NCBI GenBank assembly: GCA_001661245.1
Contig: KV454014.1
Location: 227,559-291,558, forward strand
Length of the DNA: 64,000 nt
Source of the DNA: Pachysolen tannophilus NRRL Y-2460
Lineage: Eukaryota; Ascomycota; Pichiomycetes; Alaninales; Pachysolenaceae
Direction: 5' to 3'
Shown: positions 30,601-41,904 of the stretch, piece by piece
Position numbering within the stretch: the first letter of the stretch is position 1
Layout: each line of letters begins with the position of its first letter
Made by a program: the position numbers and the translations under genes
The notes under the pieces: generated by a model
The model's input: only the letters and a program-made list of their open reading frames with translations
The model's database searches: none
What the model was told of the DNA's origin: nothing

Positions 30601-33253
30601 TTCCCCACCACCTACATTAAGAAATACTTCATTACTGTTTTCTGTTAATATGTATAGATCATTTGACGATAATGCAATCACATATGATAACTTGTCAATG
30701 ATAACTTTACCAATAATTTTAAGAGATTTGATTAAAGTTGCATCAGAAATTCAAATTCAATACGAAAAATTGAAAGCTTCAAATTCATCTAATGTTCTGC
30801 TTCATATGATGCTTTTGGAACAACTTTCAAGTATTTTATCAAATTCAAGTAAGTTGGTTGACTTAGGTTATGATGATTGGGTAGATATATGGAAAACTTT
30901 AAGCAGAGCTTTAGGTGATAATGTTTCAAAACTTTCAACTATATCCAGTTTTGAATTAATTTCATCTGGAATTGTCGAATTGTTATTATCCTTGTTTAAA
31001 TCTGATATTGGTGGGGAAGGAAGTGTTTGTTACAAATCATTTCAACAAACTTTTTGTCAGAGATTTGTTAGGGAGGAAGCAGGAGATGTTCCTATTGTAT
31101 TACTTGTAAACAAATTGCAAGAAGCTTTAACAAGATCCGAATCTTTTGAGATCATAACTTCAGGCTCGCCAAATTTGAACTCAGTTATACTTTCTTCTGG
31201 TTCTCAATCAAATCTCAACAATACAATAGCTACAGTAATGGCCAAACAAATCAAGATTAGACTTGTTTCTGCTGATGATAATGTTCCTGAAAATTCTCAA
31301 CAAATGATACTTGCTGTTCAAGCAATAGCAACATTTAAGAGCATTCATACATTTTTGAAAAATAGGTTTGAAACTTTAGATCAATTATTGAGATTGCGTG
31401 ATTTTCAGCGTCTTAGATCAGGGTCTGGTAATGAGGTTTCCAATTTTCCTTTGGCAAAAATGAGTAGAAATCAATTTCACATTGAGTTTCTAATTGATGG
31501 AGAAGTTGTTCCTCACGAAACAACAGTTTATGGAGCAATCTATAGGTCATTGCAGAAAGAACCAAATGAAACTGTTGACCCAAAGTTAGTTTGGACCAGT
31601 CAGCCCCATGTTATCAGATTTCGTGAGGTAGCTGGTTCTGTTCCCAAAGAAGAGGAAAATGAAGAATGGTATCCATACGATACATCTAAGGAGGAATTAG
31701 AATCTATGAAAGACTCGTCTACTATTAATATATTGGAATTGTTGAAAATATTGTTTGATATGAATAGATCATATAAGGATTCAGGTTCATCATCTACTTT
31801 GTTCATAAATTACAAATTAACTGCTAAGTTGAACAGACAGTTAGAGGAGCTTTTAGTCGTTGCCAGCGGCACATTACCTGGATGGAGTGTGCACATAACT
31901 AGGAAATTTCCATTTTTGTTCCCAACTGAAACTAGAATGTTTTTTTTACGTTCGACTTCATTTGGTTATTCAAGATTGATCCAGCAATGGCAAATGAGAT
32001 CTAACCAAGAAGATGAAAATTCGAACTCATCAAACTTAAATTCTTTACAATTGGGCAGACCTTCCAGGCACAAAATTAGAATTTCTAGAAAGAACTTATT
32101 ACAGTGCGCTATCAAGGTTTTAGATTTGTACGCCACTATTCCTAGTTTGATTGAAATTGAATATGTGGATGAAGTTGGTACTGGTTTGGGTCCTACATTA
32201 GAATTTTATGCAAATGTCTCAAAAGAGTTTTCTAGAAAAAAAGTAAGATTATGGAGAGAAGATGGCGATCAGTCAAACGAATTTGTTAATTACAAGACTG
32301 GATTATTTCCGGTACCAATGGATGATAAGTTCTCAGAGTCAAAAAATGGGGCCAAAATTTTGCAACTTTTTAATATTTTGGGTCGTTTTATTGCCAGAGC
32401 TTTATTAGACTCTAGAATAATTGATTTTGCCTTCAATCCATTGTTCTTTAGTATTGCCAAGAATTTTATTGAATCTGATACCAAAAAACATGGGTATCAC
32501 AGTAAACTTGCACTGCTAGAGGAAGTTGAATTAGTTGATCCTGATCTTGCGAGATCTTTGAGGCATTTAACCAAATATGTAGAGCAGTATGATAAAGTTG
32601 AAAAGAAAGAAGCAGTTACTGTGGATGGTTGCACCTTGGAGGACTTGTCGTTAACTTTTTCTTTACCAGGATATCCATATGTTGAACTTATTTCTAATGG
32701 TGCTGATGTTCCGGTCAATTCCAGTAATCTTGAAGAATTTATTGATAAGGTTATTGATTTAACTATTGGTTCAGGTGTCCGTTGTCAAATTCATGCCTTT
32801 GTGGATGGATTTTCAAAAGTGTTCCCATACTCTTCGATGTCGATTTTTTCTCCTGAGGAATTGGTAACATTGTTCGGTAATGGGGCAGAAGATTGGTCTT
32901 ACGAAACGTTATTATCCTCTATTCATGCAGACCACGGATATAACATTGAATCAAAATCTGTTGCAAGTTTATTGGAAATTATGTCTGAATTTGACAAAGA
33001 GGAGAGAAGGAAATTTTTGCAGTTTTTAACAGGCTCACCTAGATTGCCAATTGGTGGGTTCAAGAATTTAAGGCCAAATTTAACCGTTGTTTGCAAACGT
33101 AGTGAAGACGGATTAAAACCAGACGATTATTTACCAAGTGTTATGACTTGTGCAAATTATTTGAAGTTACCAGATTACTCTTCTAAAATGGTTATGAAAA
33201 AACGAATTGTTCACGCGTTTAATGAGGGTTCTGGTGCATTTTTATTGTCATAA
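27632..33253 (+). CDS. UFD4: HECT ubiquitin ligase Ufd4/TRIP12
   Basis: 1873 residues from ATG 27632; the frame extends 15 codons upstream without another ATG. The N-terminal 250 residues are dominated by Asp/Glu runs and then a Gly/Ala/Ser-rich tract. An armadillo-like region follows (about 365-600: EALGLFGGGGGFGDN through LEMMSRVRGRDIM). The HECT domain occupies about the last 370 residues, with EYVDEVGTGLGPTLEFYA and catalytic Cys about 1840 in PSVMTCANYLKLPDYSS, ending GSGAFLLS as Ufd4 does. Ufd4 ubiquitinates ubiquitin-fusion and Arg/N-degron substrates with Ubr1. S. cerevisiae Ufd4 is 1483 residues, so the extra length is mostly low complexity. No introns in the coding part. Confidence 0.94.
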   Translation: MPRRSSKSSIDFGSSNSKVVVDSTDSNITKAAQLNNKRQTRSDSNGNKKNNGKNHHQYNKNNEELVVPTSTIDNQNEKEKLIKTEDIDMNDDEQEQEQEQEEYEDQEDLQDNSDYDDDEDEDEEEEEEEDEEDDEDATLARLSEHYKSSRSASYVMDRDDEEEEEDDDDEEEEEDEQAQRSSTSYDADGDYDSDGDELMRSVDGGSQRQARQMRRRRDSANNTSGEGLSDENYLEDAFEEALHAAAARHRLADHRATNGLDSEYPQDDEDTEERESNETLRAHRGGGAGGAGGTASASESASASAAAAAAAVASTGGVGAGTAAGSALGVLGLSGGAPNPLTENLGRMFPEALGLFGGGGGFGDNGMRISALVDGLRRRDSSFLVLENLNELSERILMMNGISAERYLPVYRLSQNLVDILQETLFQEDLELQLVTCRCMYNLLAVNVEFTNELVCCGALEALQSKLFEISYIDLAEQALQTLEMMSRVRGRDIMRKNCLSAVLQYLDFFTIHAQRKALITTANSCQSIDLDSFEKVKEIFPTIEGVACEYSDSISVENAWLSISRIIQSFRRKPEFLEELIKPQLLIRLCEILPSSAGKGRNTSTNLLSFSTSLKLLTSLSILANISSKLAIMIIKDCQIGKVINKTFANYDSHSKNDEILSASTSASASASEADLITTTVADKKDVERSINTSSVSIEALMSAPKDLILSFIKLICLLLPYLEENTDSQDFKSPFEVSIGGFYSTTKNEIREKIKEEKTIVYKENFLVFAEFIIDVFPILLSIYSSTVDYNVRRIVLIDLLRIVNLLTKEQLESTILKSNITNLLASVVIQSKSIIRRELSSSISGSDPKLDQVLSSFKNSNKLHPYILLLGSLLLTQHLCNKAPTSFLNEFEREGLLADASELLKTLKSDEEILNNFEEQEKKNRTRRNSVHFDEDFCELAADNQSSHEEEHESSQEEGDYQYEDGAHHSEDDGEDDPFSMEEDETNSPPPTLRNTSLLFSVNMYRSFDDNAITYDNLSMITLPIILRDLIKVASEIQIQYEKLKASNSSNVLLHMMLLEQLSSILSNSSKLVDLGYDDWVDIWKTLSRALGDNVSKLSTISSFELISSGIVELLLSLFKSDIGGEGSVCYKSFQQTFCQRFVREEAGDVPIVLLVNKLQEALTRSESFEIITSGSPNLNSVILSSGSQSNLNNTIATVMAKQIKIRLVSADDNVPENSQQMILAVQAIATFKSIHTFLKNRFETLDQLLRLRDFQRLRSGSGNEVSNFPLAKMSRNQFHIEFLIDGEVVPHETTVYGAIYRSLQKEPNETVDPKLVWTSQPHVIRFREVAGSVPKEEENEEWYPYDTSKEELESMKDSSTINILELLKILFDMNRSYKDSGSSSTLFINYKLTAKLNRQLEELLVVASGTLPGWSVHITRKFPFLFPTETRMFFLRSTSFGYSRLIQQWQMRSNQEDENSNSSNLNSLQLGRPSRHKIRISRKNLLQCAIKVLDLYATIPSLIEIEYVDEVGTGLGPTLEFYANVSKEFSRKKVRLWREDGDQSNEFVNYKTGLFPVPMDDKFSESKNGAKILQLFNILGRFIARALLDSRIIDFAFNPLFFSIAKNFIESDTKKHGYHSKLALLEEVELVDPDLARSLRHLTKYVEQYDKVEKKEAVTVDGCTLEDLSLTFSLPGYPYVELISNGADVPVNSSNLEEFIDKVIDLTIGSGVRCQIHAFVDGFSKVFPYSSMSIFSPEELVTLFGNGAEDWSYETLLSSIHADHGYNIESKSVASLLEIMSEFDKEERRKFLQFLTGSPRLPIGGFKNLRPNLTVVCKRSEDGLKPDDYLPSVMTCANYLKLPDYSSKMVMKKRIVHAFNEGSGAFLLS

Positions 33254-33641
33254 TTTTTTTATTTTTATTTTTATTTTTTTTTTTAATCTTTATTTTTGAA
33301 TATCACTTAAGACTTGAAGGTAATTTTGCGGTTTAGTTATTTTTTTTTTATTTTTTATTTTTTGCTTTTTGATATGCATTGGTTTTATATATTTTTTTAG
33401 CGAGAGTTTGCGAATAAACTTGTGTATAATTATTATTCTTAAAATAATCAAGAGATTCGAACAAAAACACATTACTTTTCTTAGGCTATGGAGAAGGAAT
33501 ATAATTCGAAAAATACATATATAAACATATAACAAGAAACAACTATTTACAAACTTTCTATTTCCCTTTCTAAAAAAAAAAATTAGGGACGTGACAAAAC
33601 TATTTACTAAAGTATTTAAAATAAAGTATTAATGAAAAAAT
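33254..33641. other. Convergent 3' regions of UFD4 and MEF1
   Basis: About 390 bases, T-rich on the UFD4 side. No gene or repeat of note; terminators for both genes are presumed here. Confidence 0.55.
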
Positions 33642-35909
33642 CTAGTTCTTTTCATTTTTCTTTTTATTGTATTCTTCAATCAATTGTTTCTGTAATTGTG
33701 GAGGAGCCGGAAGATATTGATTGAACTCTAACGAAAATTCACCTTTACCTTGAGTAACAGCTCTTAAAGCTGATGCAAATCCAAACATTTGATTCAATGA
33801 ACAGTCAGCTGTGACAGTAAATTCATCGTTATTGTTTTCAGTATCTTGAATCATTGCCTGTAATTTATTTAAAAGGGCAATAACATTACCTTGGAATTCA
33901 ATAGGTGATGTAACAGAAACAGTCATGATTGGTTCTAAAATAACAGGATTTGATTTCAAGAAAGCCTGTTTAAATGCTTGTTGAGTAGCAGTTTTGAAGG
34001 ACAATTCATTAGAATCAACAACATGCGTAGCACCATCGTTAATTAACATGTGGACACCCAATACTCTATGACCAATCAAAGGACCCTTTTCACAACTTTC
34101 TTCAAAACCTTTTTCACAAGCTGCAAGAAATTTCTCTGAAATTTTTCCACCAACAACTTTACTTTCAAAAACATTCTTTGCATCAGTCGATGTCATAGTA
34201 CCTATAACTCTACCAAATTGACCTGCACCTCCAGATTGTTTCTTGTGAGTGTAATCAAAATCAGAAGAACCAGAAATTGATTCTCTATAGGAGACTTGAG
34301 GTCTACCTGTAGTACATTGAACATTATATTCACGCTTCATTCTTTCAACATAAATTTCTAAATGTAATTCACCCATACCTGAAATGATAGTCTCCTTTGA
34401 TTCAGAATCAAATTTAACTCTAAAGGTCGGATCTTCTTTTTGGAATCTATTCATAGCTTTTGAGAAATTAGCAACATCTTTAGTACTTGGAGTAATTGAT
34501 AATGAAATAACAGCATCTGGAACATACATTGAAGTCATTGTATACATCAATTGACCATCAGTAAAAGTATCACCTGAAGCACAATCAATACCAAAAGTTG
34601 CACAAATTTCACCACTACCAACTTCTTCAACATCTTCCATATCATTTGAGTGCATTCTTACTAAACGGGAAACTTTAACTTTTTTATTTGTCTTAACATT
34701 AACAATGTTCATACCTTTTTTCAATTTACCTTGATAAACACGAATATAGGTTAATTGTCCATATTTACCTTCTTCTAACTTGAAAGCCAAACCTACAAAT
34801 GGTTTTGCTGAAGAAGAAGCCAAATTAACTGGTTTTTCTCCATTAGCTACATCTAATCCAGTATTTAATACTTCTGCAGGGTTAGGTAAATAATCAACGA
34901 CAGCATCCAAAACTGGTTGAACACCTTTGTTAGCCAAGGCAGAGCCCATCAAAACTGGAGTGAATTTTCTAGCAATAGTGGATCTTCTAATAGCTGCTTT
35001 AATTTGATCTGGTGTTGGCTCAACTTCTTCGATAAAACATTCTGCAATTTCATCATCAACATCAGCCAACATTTCAATCAAGATTTTTCTTTTTTCTTCA
35101 ACTAAATCATTCAATTCTGGAGGAACTTCTCCAGTCTTTAACAATTCACCTTGAGAGCCCTCATTATATAATGCAACTCTGTCGATAATATTAACAACAC
35201 CTTTCAAATCACTTTCAGCACCAATAGGAACTTGAATCAGTGCAGCTGGAGTTTGTAATTTTTTATTAATTTGTTCAATTGCTCTAAAAGGATCAGCACC
35301 CATTCTATCCATCTTATTAATAAATGTAACTCTTGGAACGTTATAACGACGCATTTGACGATCAACAGTAACTGTTTGTGATTGAACTCCAGAAACTGCA
35401 CAAACTACCAATACTGCACCATCTAAAACCCTTAATGCTCTTTCAACTTCAATAGTGAAATCAATATGACCAGGAGTATCAATCAAATTAAAATGATAAC
35501 TCTTGTCATCTTTATCCCAAGAACAATATGTTGCAGCTGACTGAATAGTAATACCTTTTTCTCTTTCAAGATCCATAGAATCCATCTTAGCACCAACATT
35601 ATCTCTACCTCTAACTTCATGAATAGCCTTAATTCTTCCAGTATAAAATAAAACACGTTCGGTGAAAGTTGTCTTACCCGAATCAATATGAGCAGAAATA
35701 CCAATATTTCTCATCCTATGGAATTTTTCAACGTCATTTGGTGTTAAATCTTTAGCCAAATCATCAATAATAACTTTTTCTTCTTCGTAAGTTCTTCTCA
35801 AACTTGAAGCATGAAATGATCTTCTTCCAATACCTGCAATAACAGAAAGTCTCGTCATCTCGCCCCGAACAGGAACGTTCCCAATCAAAGATCGAACAAA
35901 CAGCTTCAT
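33642..35909 (-). CDS. MEF1: Mitochondrial translation elongation factor G1
   Basis: 755 residues from ATG 35909 ([21 protein letters not shown], a basic mitochondrial presequence); upstream in-frame codons include only TTG. GTPase motifs: AHIDSGKTT (G1), the [12 protein letters not shown] switch, DTPGHIDF (G3), NKMDRMGAD (G4). Domains II to V follow, with the C-terminal [13 protein letters not shown] and [14 protein letters not shown]. It catalyses ribosomal translocation in the mitochondrial matrix. Length matches S. cerevisiae Mef1 (761). Only about 200 bases separate it from the divergent FGGY kinase gene, so the two share a promoter region. Intact. Confidence 0.96.
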   Translation of the reverse strand: MKLFVRSLIGNVPVRGEMTRLSVIAGIGRRSFHASSLRRTYEEEKVIIDDLAKDLTPNDVEKFHRMRNIGISAHIDSGKTTFTERVLFYTGRIKAIHEVRGRDNVGAKMDSMDLEREKGITIQSAATYCSWDKDDKSYHFNLIDTPGHIDFTIEVERALRVLDGAVLVVCAVSGVQSQTVTVDRQMRRYNVPRVTFINKMDRMGADPFRAIEQINKKLQTPAALIQVPIGAESDLKGVVNIIDRVALYNEGSQGELLKTGEVPPELNDLVEEKRKILIEMLADVDDEIAECFIEEVEPTPDQIKAAIRRSTIARKFTPVLMGSALANKGVQPVLDAVVDYLPNPAEVLNTGLDVANGEKPVNLASSSAKPFVGLAFKLEEGKYGQLTYIRVYQGKLKKGMNIVNVKTNKKVKVSRLVRMHSNDMEDVEEVGSGEICATFGIDCASGDTFTDGQLMYTMTSMYVPDAVISLSITPSTKDVANFSKAMNRFQKEDPTFRVKFDSESKETIISGMGELHLEIYVERMKREYNVQCTTGRPQVSYRESISGSSDFDYTHKKQSGGAGQFGRVIGTMTSTDAKNVFESKVVGGKISEKFLAACEKGFEESCEKGPLIGHRVLGVHMLINDGATHVVDSNELSFKTATQQAFKQAFLKSNPVILEPIMTVSVTSPIEFQGNVIALLNKLQAMIQDTENNNDEFTVTADCSLNQMFGFASALRAVTQGKGEFSLEFNQYLPAPPQLQKQLIEEYNKKKNEKN

Positions 35910-36109
35910 CTTCAACAATATCTAGCTAATCTCTAACCTTCTTCTACTTCTTCCAGTTCTTCTACTTCGCTATTGCTTTGTCTACTTTCAATATATTTAT
36001 TATATTTTGACTCGGTTTTTGACCCATTTACCGTCAAAATTTTTCAACATTGAAAAATCAAAAATTGCACGACCGAAATCCCGTCAAATTGCAATATTAA
36101 AAAGATGAA

Positions 36110-37900
36110 ATGGAGAGAACCATGGAAAGAACCATGGAGGGAGAGATGATGGGGGATCAGTGGTTTATTGGGGTTGATGTTGGTACTGGGTCTGCTAGGG
36201 CTTGTGTGTCCGATAATTTGGGAAAAGTTTTACTGGTCAGTGAGAGGCCAATTTCTGGAATAAATCATCCAAAGCATTTTGAATTTATAACGCAATCATC
36301 AACAGAAATTTGGGAAGCAGTTAAGGAAGCAGTTAAGGAAGCAATAAGAGATTCGATATCTTGTGTGGAAGGTCCAGTTGGAGTTATTTCAGGAATTGGT
36401 TTTGCTGCTACGTGTTCATTGGTTGTATTACAAGTACAAGAAGATGAAGGGAAATTGGTGCCATATGCAGTTGATTTTGAATTTCAAAATAAAGATCAAA
36501 ATATAGTATTATGGATGGATCATCGATGTGATAAGGAAACTGATGAAATTAATGATGCTTGTAAAGATGATCCCATATTGAATTATATAGGAGGTGGGTT
36601 TTTACCTGAGATGGCTATACCAAAATTAAAATATTTAATTGATCATATACCACTGAAAGATTTAGAAAAAATATTGTTTATGGAATTTCATGATTATTTA
36701 TCGATTAAGGCTGCTTGTGATGATGATTTAACACTTTATTACAAAATTTCAAATTTTGATGATGGTTATGATAATTATAGTAACACATCAACTAAGATTA
36801 AAATGGCTTTGGATGGATCTTTAAAAGGTTGGTCCAAAGATTATTTCCAAAAATTTGGATTACTGAAATTATATGAAAATAATTTTCAACTAATTGGAAG
36901 ATTGGGACCTAAAAGTGATAATTTAAATTACTTACCATTACCTTATGCTGGTTCAAAGATTGGTAAAGTATGCCCATCAATTGCATCACAATTAGGTATT
37001 CCTGAAACTACAGTTATTGGACATGGAGTTATTGATTGTTATGCAGGTTGGATAAGTACTGTTTGTCTGAAAGATTTATCCAATACTTTATCAATGGTTG
37101 CAGGAACTTCAACTTGTTTTTTAATAGCTCATAATATTGATTCTTTTATTCCAGGAATATGGGGGCCATTTTCTGGATTAATTAAAGATTATTATATATC
37201 TGAAGGTGGTCAATCTGCCACTGGTGGCTTAATTGAACATTTATTTAATTCTCATCCTGCTTATAATGAATTGATAAAATTATCTACTTTGGAAAATAAA
37301 AATGTTTACCAATTCTTAGATGATTATTTAAATCTTTTAGCAAAAGAACAAAATTTACCAACAGTACATTATTTAACTAAACATATGTTCTTATACGGTG
37401 ATATCTTAGGAAATAGAACCCCTTACAATAATCCACAAATGAGAGGCTCTTTTATTGGAGAATCAAATGATTTATCAATTAAGAATTTGGCATTAAAATA
37501 TTTATGCATCTTGGAGTTTATATCATTTGAAACTAAACAGATAATTGAAACTTTAGAAAAAGGATCTCATAAAATTGATAAAATCTCTATAAGTGGTTCA
37601 CAATCTCAAAATGTTAAATTTGTACAAATGCTTTCATTGATTACATCAAAGCCTGTAATAATTGGTAATAACCCCAAATATACAGTTGTTCGTGGAGCAT
37701 CTCTTATTGGAAATGCTGCTTATCAAGGTAAAGATATAAAAGATGTTATGAAAGAACTAAATGTTAGCGGCAAAGTTTTAAATTATTCGGATAATGGAAT
37801 TTTGAAACAGTTTTTAGATACAAAATATCAAATCATGGTTGATATGGCCGAATCTCAAATAAGATATAGAAAGTTAATTGAAACTACTTTAAATTCTTGA
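36110..37900 (+). CDS. FGGY-family carbohydrate kinase (YDR109C/human FGGY type)
   Basis: 596 residues. N-terminal ATPase-fold motif FIGVDVGTGSARACV, QSSTEIWEAV, GFAATCSLVVL, then VLWMDHRCDKETDEIN, the second nucleotide-binding block SMVAGTSTCFL, the SEGGQSATGGLIEHL loop and ISGSQSQNVKFVQ. This is the YDR109C/FGGY subfamily, described as D-ribulose kinase type metabolite-repair enzymes. The start region is a near repeat of MERT (methionines at 1, 5, 9, 13, 14), so the true initiator is uncertain. The conserved part begins at about residue 18. Cytosolic. Divergent from MEF1 and convergent with RAD50, 84 bases apart. Residue 42 is a CTG where relatives often carry Ala or Ser. Confidence 0.9.
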   Translation: MERTMERTMEGEMMGDQWFIGVDVGTGSARACVSDNLGKVLLVSERPISGINHPKHFEFITQSSTEIWEAVKEAVKEAIRDSISCVEGPVGVISGIGFAATCSLVVLQVQEDEGKLVPYAVDFEFQNKDQNIVLWMDHRCDKETDEINDACKDDPILNYIGGGFLPEMAIPKLKYLIDHIPLKDLEKILFMEFHDYLSIKAACDDDLTLYYKISNFDDGYDNYSNTSTKIKMALDGSLKGWSKDYFQKFGLLKLYENNFQLIGRLGPKSDNLNYLPLPYAGSKIGKVCPSIASQLGIPETTVIGHGVIDCYAGWISTVCLKDLSNTLSMVAGTSTCFLIAHNIDSFIPGIWGPFSGLIKDYYISEGGQSATGGLIEHLFNSHPAYNELIKLSTLENKNVYQFLDDYLNLLAKEQNLPTVHYLTKHMFLYGDILGNRTPYNNPQMRGSFIGESNDLSIKNLALKYLCILEFISFETKQIIETLEKGSHKIDKISISGSQSQNVKFVQMLSLITSKPVIIGNNPKYTVVRGASLIGNAAYQGKDIKDVMKELNVSGKVLNYSDNGILKQFLDTKYQIMVDMAESQIRYRKLIETTLNS

Positions 37901-37984
37901 ATATATATATATATATAAATAAATATATTAATAACAATATTATTATTGTTATGTGAATGTTATAGAATTAAAATTTAAAACTAC

Positions 37985-40900
37985 TTATGCATTAATTACA
38001 GCAATAGGAACAGCTTCAATTTGTGATTTCTGTGATGCATTTCTTTTGACTCTATAATATTGATCAGTAAATTGAGCAGCATTCATATTACTCAAGAATT
38101 TTTCATCATGTGTTATAACAATTAATTGGAAATTTTTCTGTTTTTTCCTCAATTCAATTATATTATTTAATGCTCTTGCTAAACTTTCAATATTATCCTC
38201 GTCTAAATTAGTTGTTGGTTCATCTAAGGCAATCATACCACAATTAATACCAAAGCATTCAGCTAATGCTAATCTAATGATTATACTTGCCAAAACTTTT
38301 TGCCCCGCAGAACATCTTCCTCTCATATCTAACTCAACTCCTTGCTTAACCATGACTACTCTGTAATTATATGACCTATTACCTGATTTAACATTCGAAG
38401 AATTACTTTCAGATTTGATTAAAATATTATCAACATCTGTACCACTATAAGTTGTTTTCCACAACTCATCAATAATTCTATTAATTTCTTGCATCTTAAC
38501 AGAATGATATTTCATAACCGCATTATCTAATGCCTTCGAATATACGCTTAAATCATTACTTAGGAAAAACTTAGTTTGTAATTTTATATATTCTTTTTCA
38601 TATTTTTCATCTACTTTGTTATAATCTCTTTTTAATTCATTTCGAAGATTCTCAATCTGTATAGTTAACTGAGTAATTTCTCCATTTTTACCTGAATGTT
38701 GAGCTTGTAAATCAGAATATAATTTTTGCAAACGGGATGCTTCCTGCGTGTATTTATTTCTTTCACTTTCTGTATTTTGTAAAGTTAATTCTGCAGTTTC
38801 TTGCTTAACAGATTCTAAATCAACTTGTAAATTTCTGAAATCAATATTATCTCTTATATTTCTTAGTTCCTGATCGGCAACATTTACTGATTTATCTATA
38901 TCAATAATTTCTGAACTCAAGGTTTCTATTTGAGATTCCAATTCCTTAATTTTTGATTCTATACTTTTCAAATCTTGCTCACATTTCTCTAATTTCGGTG
39001 AATCATTTCCTAGATAATTATTAATGATATCATTTAATTCATTAAATCGAGTACTGATATTAGATAAATAATCAACTTTTGCCTTCTGCTCCAACTCTTT
39101 TTCTTCATTTCTCTTCTTCAATTCCTTAAATTTTTCAACCATGATATTATACTTTTGAGCCAAATCTTCTGTCATAGATCTAGTCTTTGAGATGTTGTTT
39201 TCTAAAGATTTCAATTTCAGCTCATTTTCTTGAATACTTTTCTTCAAATTTACCTTTTCAGACAAATTCTTTTCTAATTCTCCTATTCTTAACCTTTTAT
39301 CCTTTATGGTTGTTTCTAATTTTGTTAATTCCCTTGTAATAATTTCCTTTGTCTGTGTCAAATGTGATAATTCTTGTCTTTTAACTTTCATTGCACTTGA
39401 GCTTTTATTTTGTAAAATTTGTAATTCATTAATAGAGTGATTTGATGCGCCAAATTCAGTTAATTCATTTTGTATAGCTGATAATTGGCCTTTATATGAT
39501 TCCAATTCCTTATTCAATCTCGTTAAATCGGCAACAATTTTGAAAAACGATTCAACAGCATAAATTTCTGATTCCAAATTTTCTAAAGATTTTAATTGTT
39601 CATCAGCTCTCTTTTTCGCTGAATCATAATCTGCATTCAAAACATTTAATTTTAAATTAGCTTCATTTATTTCAACATTTTCCAAACTTCTAATTCTAAG
39701 AATATCAGGTCCAAGTGCTCTTGCATACTCCAAATCTTCTTTGATTCTATCAAATTCTTCTTTTGCATTTTGCTGAGACCTGGGACTTATGGATTCACGT
39801 AATAAATCCAAAAAAGTTGATAACTCTCCATTTTTAAATGTTCTGCGACACAATACACAATGTTTTTCCTTTTCTGCTATAGCTAATGCATTCATATTGA
39901 ACCTTATTGTTGTATCATTAAAATTTAGATTCTCCAAGGCAATTTTATAATTTTTCTCTAAATCATCTATAGTATCTTCATAATCTGATATTTCAAAATC
40001 TTCTTGCATCATTTCTTCCACTTTTTGTTTTTTCAATTTTAATTCATTTCCTAGAATTGAAATTTGATCTTTTAAGCTTTCCCTGTCTCTATCAAGTTGA
40101 TACGTCTTTAAATTATATTGCTCATAAATATTTTGTTCTTTTTTATAAACTTCTTTTAAAGATAATAGGCGATTGCTGCAATCTTTTTCACAAGTTTCAA
40201 TATTTAAATCTATACCAACTTTCTCTTTAAATGCTTTCCCATTTGCGTCAATTATAGATTTAATGATATTTTCATTTTGATGAATATTTTGTTTAATTAT
40301 GCTGGATTTAGCTAAAGTTTCACTTTGTCTGCTGCTTACGGAAATTTGATTTGTAATTTCTTCGAGTTCTTTTTCCAAACAAATGATTTCTTCATTTTTA
40401 AGATGAATTTCTGATGTTATTTTAGCTAATTCATTTTCTTGTTTTTTTTTTCAAATTTTTGTACCATAACTTTTAATTCTTCTTGTTCAATTCCTAGTTG
40501 ACTTTCATCAGATTGAATCATTCTAATTTTAAAATTTAAAGAATCATTTTCCTTGTGATAATTTTTTAAATCAGTTTCATAATACTGTAAATGTTGTTCT
40601 TCTTTCATTTTGCTATCTCTAATCATAGTTAAATTAGATTCATATTCTTGGATTTGGAAATTATTATCATCTATTATTTCTTTTAATTTTTTTTCATTAG
40701 TTATTAATTTTTTCATTATTTTATCTTTAAATTCTAATATTACTTTATCATCTTCAATATTATGAATTGATAAATCTAAGTTTTCATAATTTTCTTTTAT
40801 AATTTGAAATCTCTTCTCTATATTTAATTTATAATTCTCAAATAATGCTCTTAATTGACCTTCAATTCTAATATTTGTACTATATGAAGCTCTAACAACG

Positions 40901-41904
40901 TTTAATTCATCTGTTTTTAATTTAATTATCAGTCTTTTATTTTCAATTGCTGTTTTCTTTTCATTTAATATTTCATTAAAATTAATTAATTTATTTTGTA
41001 AATCTTCAATTGTATTAGGTAATGGTATTAATGATTGTTTTATTCTTTGAATTTGAGAATTTAAAGTAATTTGTTGATTTTTTAAAAAATCAATTCTATT
41101 AATAACTTTTTCATAATCTTGGTTTGATTTAAATAATTTATCCATTTGTTGAGTTATATCTTTTAATTCTAAAGAAATTTTCCCAATTTCTAATTTATAT
41201 TCATCAACAGTTTTGATTAATTGTTCCATTTCAAATTTTTTCAGATTTGCTCTTTTCCTATCTTCTTTTAAATGTTTAACGTTATTATGTAATAATTTAA
41301 TATCAATATCAAATTGTTTTCTAATATCTTTAAAATTATCCAATACTTTAATAAATTTAACAGAATCAAAAATTTCATCAAATCTTTTTTTCAAAATTGA
41401 AGGTTCACTTATAGGCCATGAACTATCTTCTTGATGACAAAATATAACGTAATTTAAAATCAGTTTAGAAACTCCCAAATTTTGTGGTATTAAACTATCA
41501 ACCTCAGCAGCTTTAGAACTAATAGTTGTCCTTTCACCATGATTTAAAACATACAATTGATTCTCCAAAGTCTTAAACGTTGATTGAGATTTCCCCTTTG
41601 AAATCAATTGTAAAGTCCTTGTTAATACCATCGTCTTATTATTAACATTCTTAAAAGCCAACTTAATCTGAGCCCTCACATCCCTCTCACCAGCAATATT
41701 AGGATCATGAATAAAAGCTCCTCCTTTAGAATTCGGCGGCAAATCCCCAGTCGCAGCATATTTTAAACATTCGATGATCGTAGTCTTACCAGATCCATTT
41801 GCTCCAACAATCAACGTCAATGGCTTATTGAACTGAATCGTCTCCACTTCACCAGGATCAAAAGACCTAATACCAGAAATCGACAACTTATAAATACTCG
41901 ACAT
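37985..41904 (-). CDS. RAD50: Rad50 DNA double-strand-break repair ATPase, one frameshift
   Basis: SMC-like subunit of the Mre11-Rad50-Xrs2 complex. Walker A GANGSGKTT (residues 34-42), FCHQEDSSWPISEP, the long coiled coil, zinc hook CVLC, the signature DMRGRCSAGQKVLAS and the Walker B/D-loop ALDEPTTNLDEDN are all present. The reading frame is interrupted once, at a 10-base A run (40442-40451). The 5' frame stops at 40426, and the 3' frame continues in phase if one more A is counted, giving a normal coiled coil (KKKQENELAKITSEIH) and a total of about 1300 residues, against 1312 in yeast. All motifs are intact on both sides. This looks like a homopolymer undercall rather than a pseudogene. Divergent from the CysRS gene. 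Confidence 0.93.

Noticed and set aside
37985-41904. RAD50 as a true pseudogene or as two separate genes
   Set aside because: Single one-base deficit at a homopolymer with all motifs preserved on both sides; other genes in the window show the same pattern.
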